A stretch of DNA of 21,967 nt from an uncultured Clostridia bacterium (GTDB lineage: Bacteria > Bacillota > Clostridia > TANB77 > CAG-508): assembly GCA_934130975.1 (NCBI GenBank), contig CAKOYU010000020.1, positions 1-21,967 on the forward strand, given 5' to 3'. The notes beneath the pieces are model-generated. The model had not been told where the DNA came from, searched no databases, and worked only from the letters and a program-made list of their open reading frames with translations. Positions 1-6,255 of the stretch are shown in pieces. The translations under genes and the position numbers were made by a program. Every line of letters begins with the position of its first letter. The first letter of the stretch is position 1.

Positions 1-72
1 ATACTTTTTCATATCTTTATGTTTCATAAAAAATTATTATATTATCGGATTATTTTCCGAAACTTCTTGACA

Positions 73-1410
73 CTAATCATATTTTTGATTTCTACTTTTT
101 GGTTTATCTGAAATTGTCATTTGTAATTTACCTTTTTCTAATAATGGATTTAAGTAATCATACATAAATGTAGGTCTATGTCTTAGTCCGATATATTCCA
201 TAATTTCTTTTACACTTTTGGGTTCTTTACAAAATTCTAAGATTGAATTAATTTTATCTTCTTTCTTGTTCGGTTTATATTGTTCGGTTATCTTGTTCGG
301 TTTATCTTGTTCGGTATCATATTTAAATGGATTTTCCCTATATTTAAATGATACTCTTAAAAAATGTTCCATAAATTTAAAACAACTTTTATCATAAGCA
401 TCTAATATTCTTAATACTCCAGAACCTATATTTTCAATTAAATCCACATCTTTAAACACTCTAATAAGTTCTTTATTTCTTGGAGCTGTAACACCTTCTA
501 AAAACTCTTCTTGTGATAAGCCTTGTGGTAGTCCTCCTCCTGATGTAATTTCAATTCTATCAGAATAAAGTTCAATTATTGGTGTTGTGCTTAAAGTATA
601 ATCACTATGTACCATTGCATTTATAACAGCTTCTTTTAATGCTTTACTATCTATCATTTCTACTTCTTTTCTACCATTGTATTCAATTTTTGCATAAACA
701 GTATTTTCCGCTGTAAGCCTATCTAAAATTCTTTGGGTAGCAGTTATTAAACAACAATACCCATATTCTTGATTTTCTATTAATTCCATTTTACTTGTTC
801 CTAAATATTTAACAAGTTTTATTGATATATCATTTTCATCAGCAAGTAAATAAGCATTATAATTATATTTTCCTTCATCAGTTAATAAATTTAGATTTCT
901 AGCAAAATTGTCATTAAGAGTCATTCCATTCCCTTCATAATGAATTTTCAACTGTCTGAATGTTAAATCTTGTCTAGGAGCCTCTATTTCTTTTAAAGAA
1001 TTTTTTATTCGTTTGGAAAACATTTCTTCAATCATTCTCTCGGTCATTCTTTCTTTACTACTACCAATTCTAATATAACATCCTTCTGGTGTTCTTCCTT
1101 TTTTTCGTAAATACTATGGCTTTTCCGTTCCACTTGATATTATAACTTTTATTACTTCTTTATTTTCTATTGTTTCCACAGTTACATCAAATAATCCTAA
1201 AGTTGAAGGTTGTATATTATTTTTTATTCTGTCTTTTATTTGTAATTGTGTTAAGTCAGTATTTTCAACTCCAGCAATTTGTCCGTTTTTATTTATTCCA
1301 ACATAAATTATTCCACCTTCTTTGTAATTAAGAAATGCAATAACTTCTTGTTCAAAATCTTCATTTAACTATTCCTTATTTTCAATTCTGTTTGTTTCTG
1401 TATTTTGCAA
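73..1410 (-). pseudogene. AlbA_2-type ATP-binding putative transcriptional regulator, broken by two amber codons
   Basis: The frame reads from a TTG at 1410-1408, preceded by AGGAAGTGA, to a TAG at 75-73, about 445 codons. Two in-frame TAG codons interrupt it, at 1371-1369 (after ENKE) and at 1116-1114 (after GTEKP). Translation across them gives the N-terminal AlbA_2/Schlafen-like region of COG2865-type proteins (EVIAFLNYKEGGIIYVGINK, then YLRKKGRTPEG). It continues into the GHKL-like ATPase half (LKEAVINAMVHSDY, DRIEITSGGGLPQGLS, ENIGSGVLRI) and a winged-helix tail. Family members usually read Glu at the first stop and Tyr at the second, so two independent nonsense mutations fit better than recoding. 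The intact 324-residue C-terminal part (1047-73) has only a weak AAAGAAAG before its ATG, so translation of it alone is doubtful. Confidence 0.8.
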
Positions 1411-1442
1411 AAAATCACTTCCTATAATATATTTATTCTTAT

Positions 1443-1493
1443 AAAAAATAAATCTGCAAATGTTCTTTCAAATACTTAAACACTCGCAGATTT
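1443..1493 (-). terminator. Intrinsic terminator of tRNA-Gln
   Basis: Directly downstream of the tRNA on the minus strand, AAATCTGC (1493-1486) pairs perfectly with GCAGATTT (1457-1450). An inner TGTT/AACA pair extends the stem, and a run of U follows at 1448-1443. The loop is long for a terminator, so this is a good but not ideal example. Confidence 0.6.
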
Positions 1494-1500
1494 CTAATAC

Positions 1501-1575
1501 TGGCTGGGGCACTGTGATTCGAACACAGGAATGTCGGAGTCAGAGTCCGATGCCTTACCGCTTGGCGATGCCCCA
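1501..1575 (-). tRNA. tRNA-Gln (anticodon CUG)
   Basis: A 75-nt cloverleaf including encoded CCA. The acceptor stem TGGGGCA pairs with TGCCCCA, the discriminator is G, and the D-arm carries GCC/GGC. The anticodon stem TCGGA/TCCGA holds the loop CTCTGAC, which gives anticodon CUG reading CAG. The T-arm is CTGTG-TTCGAAT-CACAG. CUG is the isoacceptor that complements the usual UUG tRNA-Gln. It stands alone between the broken regulator and the metallopeptidase gene and has its own promoter and terminator. Confidence 0.95.
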
Positions 1576-1592
1576 ATATATTACTGCAAATT

Positions 1593-1621
1593 ATATTATC
1601 ACATAAAATAAAAATTTGCAA
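1593..1621 (-). promoter_or_regulatory. Promoter of tRNA-Gln
   Basis: On the minus strand TTGCAA (1621-1616) lies 17 bases from TAATAT (1598-1593), which is 18 bases before the tRNA. The -35 falls inside the hairpin that ends the upstream metallopeptidase transcript. Confidence 0.5.
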
Positions 1622-1638
1622 CACAATGCTGCAAATTT
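1612..1638 (-). terminator. Intrinsic terminator of the YgjP-like gene
   Basis: A perfect 9-bp inverted repeat AAATTTGCA/TGCAAATTT with a 9-nt loop is followed on the minus strand by TTATTTTATG. The stem is AT-rich, so termination may be weak. Confidence 0.5.
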
Positions 1639-1686
1639 CTATTAATTTATAAAATATTAGTTAAGTAGGCTATATAAAAATTTATT

Positions 1687-2370
1687 CTAGTATTCATACT
1701 CTGAAATTTCTTTCTCGTATTTCTTATAATCTGAAATATATTTTTCAATTATTTGATAAAATCTTTTTCCATGAGATTTATATTTCAAGTGGCAAAATTC
1801 ATGTGCCACAACATATTCTATTGTTTCTCTTTTATACTTCATCAATTCTGGATTTATAGTAATTTTGCCATCTTCGCATTTAGCTATTTTTCCATTCATT
1901 AGTTTTACTTCATAATCTTCTGGAGCAAATCCTAACATCTTTCTTGTCTTCTCCATTATGTCCTCTATTTCATTTTCTGCAATTTGCTCGTACATCTTTT
2001 CAATTGACATTTTTAAAACTTGTTCATTTCCTATTTTTTTATATTTAATTGGTAATACTATTTGTATTTTATAATTTTCTTTTAAATTTAATTCTGGAGT
2101 TTTTATTTTTTCATAATCAACTTGTACATCATAGTTCTTTCCAAATATTTTTACTGATTGCATATTTGAAAGATCTTCTTCATATTCTTGCATTTTGCTT
2201 AATATCCAATTTTTCTTTTCTTGTACTATTTGTTGAATTCTGTTTGATGTAAAATACCATGGTGCATTTACCACTACTTCACCATTTTGAACTGTTATAT
2301 ACATATTTGTGTTTACTGCCTTATTAACTGTATATGTTATTACATTACCTTTTCTTCCAAATATACTCAT
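1687..2370 (-). CDS. YgjP-like zinc metallopeptidase (M48 / DUF45 family)
   Basis: A 227-residue soluble protein with the zinc-protease motif HEFCH (residues 190-194) inside VVAHEFCHLKYKSHGKRF. The two His are expected zinc ligands, the Glu is the catalytic base, and His200 could be the third ligand, as in the YgjP/DUF45 family. The N-terminal half is the beta-rich region of that family (VNAPWYFTSNRIQQIVQEKKNW). There is no signal peptide, so it should be cytosolic; its substrate is not known. The start ATG has GAGGAGG 7 bases upstream. The stop is TAG. Transcription comes from a TTGACA/TAAAAT promoter whose surroundings closely resemble the recN promoter in this window, which hints at shared, possibly DNA-damage-linked, control. 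Confidence 0.85.
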   Translation of the reverse strand: MSIFGRKGNVITYTVNKAVNTNMYITVQNGEVVVNAPWYFTSNRIQQIVQEKKNWILSKMQEYEEDLSNMQSVKIFGKNYDVQVDYEKIKTPELNLKENYKIQIVLPIKYKKIGNEQVLKMSIEKMYEQIAENEIEDIMEKTRKMLGFAPEDYEVKLMNGKIAKCEDGKITINPELMKYKRETIEYVVAHEFCHLKYKSHGKRFYQIIEKYISDYKKYEKEISEYEY

Positions 2371-2392
2371 CTTTTTTCCTCCTCTTCTTTTT

Positions 2393-2406
2393 CGAATTAT
2401 TGTTCG
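2393..2406 (-). promoter_or_regulatory. Possible LexA-like operator before the YgjP-like gene
   Basis: CGAACAATAATTCG lies between the promoter and the ribosome binding site. It has the CGAA...TTCG symmetry of the Firmicute SOS box (CGAAC-N4-GTTCG) with one G changed to A. This is inference from the motif only. Confidence 0.3.
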
Positions 2407-2420
2407 CTTTTGTTGTTCTT

Positions 2421-2449
2421 ATTTTATCTCCTATTTTTAATTTTGTCAA
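2421..2449 (-). promoter_or_regulatory. SigmaA-type promoter of the YgjP-like gene
   Basis: On the minus strand TTGACA (2449-2444) and TAAAAT (2426-2421) are separated by 17 bases, with an A-tract and TTCGAA just upstream of the -35. This promoter and repeat copy A account for the gene-free stretch 2371-2692. Confidence 0.75.
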
Positions 2450-2524
2450 TAGTTTTTCGAACATTTTTTTGCGTTTTTTTTAAATTTTTGTTACAATTCA
2501 CAACAGTATTATATAATATTTTAT

Positions 2525-2602
2525 AAAATTAATAATATATTGTTTTGAAATACAGCGTAAGCGACCAAACACCAAGGTATAAAAAAATATATTATTAATT
2601 TT
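2525..2602 (+). repeat. Dispersed inverted-repeat element, copy A (internally deleted)
   Basis: A 17-bp perfect terminal inverted repeat (AAAATTAATAATATATT at 2525-2541, its complement at 2586-2602) surrounds a 44-base centre. The centre keeps both ends of the core seen in the other copies (GAAATACnGCGTAAGCGA and CACCAAGGTATAAAA) but lacks about 70-80 bases between them. A second, outer inverted repeat flanks it: TTTGTTACAATTCACAAC near 2487-2504 against GCTGTGAATTGCAACAAA at 2622-2639. It sits between the divergent YgjP-like and ylbJ genes. Confidence 0.85.
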
Positions 2603-2692
2603 TTAGAATCTATATCATTCAGCTGTGAATTGCAACAAATTTTTCATATACTATTTACAGCTTGTAAAACATATATTTAATTGAGGTGTACT

Positions 2693-3793
2693 ATGAAAAA
2701 AAATCATTTTTATATATTAAAATTAAAGCAACTTATTTTACCATTTCTATTAATCATATTTACTATATGTTTAGTAATATTTTCTAACACTAATCTGTAT
2801 GCAGCAAAAAGTGGATTGCTACTATGGGCCAATTCTATAGTTCCTACTTTATTCCCTTTCTTTGTTGCTACAGAATTACTAAATCATACAAATTTCACAT
2901 ATTATTTAGGAAAAGTCTTAAACAGATTTATGAAACCTGTTTTCAACATTAGAGGTGAAGGTAGTTTTGCTCTTATTATGGGCATTATTAGTGGATATCC
3001 AACAGGTGCTAAAATCGCTACAAATTTTCGCTTAAATAATATTTGCTCAAAAGAAGAATGTGAACGTCTTTTAAGTTTTACCAATAACTCTGGTCCTTTA
3101 TTTATTCTAGGAACTGTAGGAATTTCAATGTTTGGTAATTCTACAATCGGAATTTTACTACTAATCAGTCACTTATTAGCAGCTATTACTGTAGGTATTA
3201 TTTTTAGATTTTGGAAATCTAACAGCCAACAATCATCTATCACTAGCACTTCTTATAAAACTTCTAATGCTAATATCTCTCTGTCAAATTTAGGTGGAGT
3301 AATTGGAAATAGTATTACAAATTCTATTAATACAATTCTGTTAATCGGTGGATTTGTAGTTTTATTTTCTGTTATAATCTCTATCTTACAAAATAGTCAG
3401 ATTTTAAATGTTATTACTAATTTGTTTACACCTATATTTAACTTTTTACATATTCCTGAAAAATTCACAACTGGTTTCATCTCTGGATTTTTAGAACTAA
3501 CAAATGGACTTAATATTATTTGTAATATTCCAGAAAAACATCTATCTTATAACATTATTTTAGCTTCTTTTCTTCTAGGCCTAGGTGGCTTATCTGTTTT
3601 ACTTCAAGTTTGGAGCACTATTGCAAAAACAGATTTGTCAATAAGACCATATATATTAGGTAAACTCTTACATGCTTGCATTTCTGCTTTGTATACTTTC
3701 CTACTTATAAAAAGTTTTATTATTTTTAATTTTAATCTACGGATAAAACGGTCAATCGGAGCTACTATCCTTTTGACCGTTTTTTACTTCTAA
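2693..3793 (+). CDS. ylbJ: Sporulation integral membrane protein YlbJ
   Basis: A 366-residue polytopic membrane protein with about eight hydrophobic segments. The nucleoside-recognition (GATE)-like motifs of YlbJ are visible: WANSIVPTLFPFF (45-57), MGIISGYPTGAK (96-107) and FTNNSGPLFILGT (129-141). In Bacillus subtilis YlbJ is made in the mother cell under SigmaE and is needed for spore cortex formation. The ATG at 2693 is chosen because GAGGTG lies just before it; an in-frame TTG at 2681 has no such site. CATATATT at 2670-2677 is a weak match to a SigmaE -10. The last residues run through a terminator hairpin and overlap the convergent HD gene by 42 bases. Confidence 0.9.
   Translation: MKKNHFYILKLKQLILPFLLIIFTICLVIFSNTNLYAAKSGLLLWANSIVPTLFPFFVATELLNHTNFTYYLGKVLNRFMKPVFNIRGEGSFALIMGIISGYPTGAKIATNFRLNNICSKEECERLLSFTNNSGPLFILGTVGISMFGNSTIGILLLISHLLAAITVGIIFRFWKSNSQQSSITSTSYKTSNANISLSNLGGVIGNSITNSINTILLIGGFVVLFSVIISILQNSQILNVITNLFTPIFNFLHIPEKFTTGFISGFLELTNGLNIICNIPEKHLSYNIILASFLLGLGGLSVLLQVWSTIAKTDLSIRPYILGKLLHACISALYTFLLIKSFIIFNFNLRIKRSIGATILLTVFYF
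3745..3785. terminator. Bidirectional terminator inside the overlap of ylbJ and the HD gene
   Basis: AAAACGGTCAA (3745-3755) pairs perfectly with TTGACCGTTTT (3773-3783) around a 17-base loop. A T-run follows on the plus strand. On the minus strand the stem ends in TTTTATCC, giving a weaker U-tract. The hairpin lies within the 3' coding ends of both genes. Confidence 0.8.
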
Positions 3794-4180
3794 TTCATTT
3801 ATTAATCTCTTTGCATTTATATATTCTATTGATTCTATACCATATCTAGTTTTTATGTTTTCTAACCTTCCTTCAATTCCTACGTCATTTCCTTTATTAT
3901 CTATCATCATATCTGCCTTATTTAGTAGATATAAATACTTTGAATAATATTCTGCATTAGGTATTCCATGATAAAATACTTCTTTCCAATATTTAAAATT
4001 AGATTTCTTTAATATCTCTCCACCAATTTTATTGTGATTAATTTTATCATCACAAAATTCATATCCTATATCATGTAGATATCCTATTAAAAATAAATCC
4101 TTTTCATCTAGTCCTTCATTATTTAATTCTATCATTTTCCTAGCCACTGCTAAAGAATGTCTTAATCTATTTTCATCCAT
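3752..4180 (-). CDS. Small HD-domain hydrolase
   Basis: A 142-residue soluble protein with an HD phosphohydrolase pattern: His8, LHDIGYE (His36-Asp37), His49 and KADMM (Asp90), the spacing expected of metal-binding HD enzymes. The exact substrate cannot be told; relatives act on nucleotides or other phosphate esters. The start has AAAGGA upstream at good spacing. Sixteen bases separate it from the upstream HAD phosphatase gene, so the two probably form one transcript of small phosphatases. Its last residues (KNGQKDSSSD) overlap the convergent ylbJ gene. Confidence 0.85.
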   Translation of the reverse strand: MDENRLRHSLAVARKMIELNNEGLDEKDLFLIGYLHDIGYEFCDDKINHNKIGGEILKKSNFKYWKEVFYHGIPNAEYYSKYLYLLNKADMMIDNKGNDVGIEGRLENIKTRYGIESIEYINAKRLINELEVKNGQKDSSSD

Positions 4181-4196
4181 TTTCTATTTTCCTTTA

Positions 4197-4814
4197 TTAA
4201 ATCAATTTTAATTCTTTCACTACATTAATTATACTATCATAATTATCTGGTTCCACTTTTTTGGAAATAATTCCTAGCAAATTGCCAGTAATTATATTTT
4301 TCTCATTATCATCTATAAATACAGATTCTTCTGGCTTTAAATTATATCGTTTTAATAAGGTATTATATATACTCTTATATGGTTTGATCATATGTTCTTT
4401 ATATGATAAAACATATCCATCTACTATTTCAAATAAGCCACTTTTCTTTACCAATTCGTGTGTATACGGATTAATATTCGAAAGTAAATATATCCTATAA
4501 TTGTTATTTTTTAATTTCTTTATTAAATTTAAAACTCTTTCATCAATTTTAGCAAACTTATTATAGTTCTTCCAAAAATCAATAATTAGCTTATCATTAC
4601 TATGATTGGTTCTGTCTTGCACTATTTTAATTGCATCATCTCTTGTTAAATATCCTGTATCTATTAATGCATTTCCTAACCATTCTGGCGATTCGATTAT
4701 GTTTTTTTTAATAAATTCTTGTTCATCTTTACTATCTGAAAATTCGTTTAATACTCTATCTATATTAAAGTTCAGTATTACATTTCCAATATCAAATATT
4801 ATGTTTTTTATCAT
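4197..4814 (-). CDS. HAD-superfamily (subfamily IA) phosphatase, YihX-like
   Basis: A 205-residue cytosolic hydrolase. Motif I is IIFDIGNVI with nucleophile Asp8; the usual second Asp of DxD is Gly, as in YihX-type sugar-phosphate phosphatases. Motif II is LLSN (110-113), the motif III lysine is in IKPYKS (Lys144), and motif IV is VFIDDNEKN (Asp168-Asp169). The cap is helical (subfamily IA). The substrate is probably a small phosphate ester or sugar phosphate; this is inference from the family. The start has AGGAGG upstream, and a near-consensus promoter lies 25 bases before the gene. Confidence 0.85.
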   Translation of the reverse strand: MIKNIIFDIGNVILNFNIDRVLNEFSDSKDEQEFIKKNIIESPEWLGNALIDTGYLTRDDAIKIVQDRTNHSNDKLIIDFWKNYNKFAKIDERVLNLIKKLKNNNYRIYLLSNINPYTHELVKKSGLFEIVDGYVLSYKEHMIKPYKSIYNTLLKRYNLKPEESVFIDDNEKNIITGNLLGIISKKVEPDNYDSIINVVKELKLI

Positions 4815-4838
4815 AGTATTTCCTCCTTTTATTGCTAC

Positions 4839-4867
4839 ATTATTTCACAATATTAATTATTTGTCAA
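4839..4867 (-). promoter_or_regulatory. Promoter of the HAD-HD gene pair
   Basis: On the minus strand TTGACA (4867-4862), a 17-base spacer and AATAAT (4844-4839) lie just upstream of the AGGAGG-preceded HAD start. Confidence 0.7.
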
Positions 4868-4898
4868 AATAGTAAAAGAGTATATCCTTTCTAACTTT

Positions 4899-5624
4899 TT
4901 AGCTATAAATTCTAGCAGTTATATTTTGTGCCGTATTTTCCATAACAATTTTTATAGTTTTTCCTGTATTATTTTTAAATTTAAAATCATAGCTTCCATA
5001 AGCAACAGCTGCATCTTTACCATCTTGAATATATGGTACATGATTACTATGTTGATGTCTTTCAACAACTTCTAATCCAGGTACTTTTAAAACTGCATTA
5101 TATAATGTTGTACTTACCTGACAATTCCCACCTCCAAGACCTTTCTCTTTTTTTCCATCTACATATATATCCGCTTTTTGATATCCTTTAGCACTTGTCG
5201 CTTTCCCCACTGTATTGCAAAAAGAAAACGTTTCTCCCGGTTTAACTTTTTTAGAATTTAATGCATTGCATGTTATTGATATATTATTTTGCCTTTCAGG
5301 TTCTTTAGTATAAATTTTAGTTGAAAAGTTTGCTATTTCTTTTTCTTGTTTTGTTGTATCTGAACTATTTGATGTATTAGTATTTGTTACCACTGTGTTG
5401 TTTGTATTACTGTTTGTTTCGCTAGAAGATTCATTTTTATTATCATTGCTAACATTATTATTTGATATATTAACATTTTGATTTGTACTACTTCTTTCTG
5501 CCTGATAATTAGATTCATTATTATTTTTTTCATTAGTCTTTTTAGCATCAGAGATCTTCCATATCCAAAATCCTCCACCAATTGCTAATGCTATTATAAT
5601 AATTATTACCACTGTCTTTTTCAT
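4899..5624 (-). CDS. VanW-family membrane-anchored protein
   Basis: A 241-residue protein with one N-terminal membrane segment (residues 3-22), then an Asn/Ser/Thr-rich linker (about 30-92) and a VanW domain. The domain carries KPGETFSFCNTVG (128-140), GLGGGNCQVSTTLYNAVL (162-179) and HQHSNHVPYI (190-199). The VanW domain is found in the vancomycin-resistance cluster vanB and in many clostridial surface proteins; its biochemical role is not settled. The topology predicts an extracytoplasmic domain held at the membrane and facing the cell wall. The ATG at 5624 follows AAAGGATG; an upstream in-frame extension is hydrophobic and lacks a ribosome site. It is divergent from the small membrane protein and rpmE. 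Confidence 0.85.
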   Translation of the reverse strand: MKKTVVIIIIIALAIGGGFWIWKISDAKKTNEKNNNESNYQAERSSTNQNVNISNNNVSNDNKNESSSETNSNTNNTVVTNTNTSNSSDTTKQEKEIANFSTKIYTKEPERQNNISITCNALNSKKVKPGETFSFCNTVGKATSAKGYQKADIYVDGKKEKGLGGGNCQVSTTLYNAVLKVPGLEVVERHQHSNHVPYIQDGKDAAVAYGSYDFKFKNNTGKTIKIVMENTAQNITARIYS

Positions 5625-5680
5625 AATATAATCATCCTTTCTCACTTTTAAATTATTTTGTCCCAAAATCCTAAATATTA

Positions 5681-5710
5681 TTGACAAATTAATAACAAAT
5701 ATAGTATAAT
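5681..5710 (+). promoter_or_regulatory. Promoter of the small membrane protein-rpmE unit
   Basis: TTGACA (5681-5686), an 18-base spacer and a perfect TATAAT (5705-5710), 32 bases before the first ATG. Confidence 0.8.
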
Positions 5711-5742
5711 TGTTTGTGTATAAATTTTTAAAGGAGATTATT

Positions 5743-5919
5743 ATGTTAGCTAAGTATTGGAAAAAAATAGGTGTATTTATTTTAATAGTTGCTTGTATAT
5801 TTAATGTAATGACTAAATTAATAAACAAATTGTCATTAAAAAGCGAACTTGAAACTTCAGCAACATATGTAAATCAAGAAAAAAATAAAAATTTAGACGA
5901 AGATAACAAAAATAATTAA
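5743..5919 (+). CDS. Small single-pass membrane protein (58 aa), unknown
   Basis: AAGGAG precedes the ATG at 5743. The product is 58 residues: a Lys-containing N-terminus (MLAKYWKKIG), one hydrophobic segment (about 11-24, VFILIVACIFNVMT) and a charged, Lys/Asp/Asn-rich tail. The layout is like small septum or division-type membrane proteins, but I do not recognise a family. It has a near-consensus promoter and ends 31 bases before rpmE with no terminator between, so it is probably cotranscribed with L31. The good ribosome site and promoter are the main support that it is real. Confidence 0.65.
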   Translation: MLAKYWKKIGVFILIVACIFNVMTKLINKLSLKSELETSATYVNQEKNKNLDEDNKNN

Positions 5920-5950
5920 TATACTTATATTTGGAAAGAGGTGAATTCAC

Positions 5951-6151
5951 ATGAAAGAAGGATTACATCCAACATATAACCAAACAACAATTACATGCGC
6001 ATGCGGTAATGTATTAGAAGTTGGTTCAACAAAAAAAGATTTAAAAGTAGACGTTTGCTCTAAATGTCATCCATATTGGACAGGTAACTTAAGACTTGAT
6101 ACAAAAGGTGGTAGAGCTGCTAGATTTAAAGAAAAATATGGTCTTGCATAA
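5951..6151 (+). CDS. rpmE: 50S ribosomal protein L31 (zinc-binding form)
   Basis: A 66-residue protein beginning MKEGLHPTYNQTTITCACGN, the classic L31 start. Cys16, Cys18, Cys36 and Cys39 form the zinc site, so this is the C+ form rather than the zinc-free YtiA form. It ends RFKEKYGLA. GAAAGAGGTGA precedes the ATG, and an intrinsic terminator follows directly. Confidence 0.97.
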   Translation: MKEGLHPTYNQTTITCACGNVLEVGSTKKDLKVDVCSKCHPYWTGNLRLDTKGGRAARFKEKYGLA

Positions 6152-6156
6152 AAAAA

Positions 6157-6183
6157 TGGCTTTCGAACGAAGCCACTTTTTTT
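6157..6183 (+). terminator. Terminator of rpmE
   Basis: TGGCTT (6157-6162) pairs with AAGCCA (6170-6175) around a 7-base loop and is followed by a run of seven T. Confidence 0.85.
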
Positions 6184-6206
6184 ATTGTCTATTAAAAATA
6201 TTTAAC

Positions 6207-6255
6207 TAAAAAGTCACTTAACAGCACATTATGTACTGAAGTGACTCTTTTTTTT
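6207..6255. terminator. Terminator of the glycosyltransferase gene, probably bidirectional
   Basis: AGTCACTT (6212-6219) pairs with AAGTGACT (6239-6246). T-rich tracts lie on both sides: TTTTT on the minus strand after the stem and a long T run on the plus strand. It closes the leftward glycosyltransferase gene and backs up the rpmE terminator. Confidence 0.75.

Noticed and set aside
45..60. Small hairpin TCGGA/TCCGA at the left edge
   Set aside because: Five base pairs in AT-rich DNA with a distant U-tract is too weak to call a terminator of the broken regulator.
267..314. Short-spaced repeats as a CRISPR remnant
   Set aside because: Repeats of 8 bases with 5-6 base spacers inside an open frame do not fit an array. 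The four dispersed elements are also kilobases apart, not an array.
1369..1371. Amber codon recoding in this genome
   Set aside because: TAG ends the YgjP-like, DUF2953 and DUF3048 genes at their natural C-termini, and the two internal TAGs stand for different residues.
1439..1624. 61-codon minus-strand ORF across the tRNA
   Set aside because: It covers tRNA-Gln and its terminator; chance frame.
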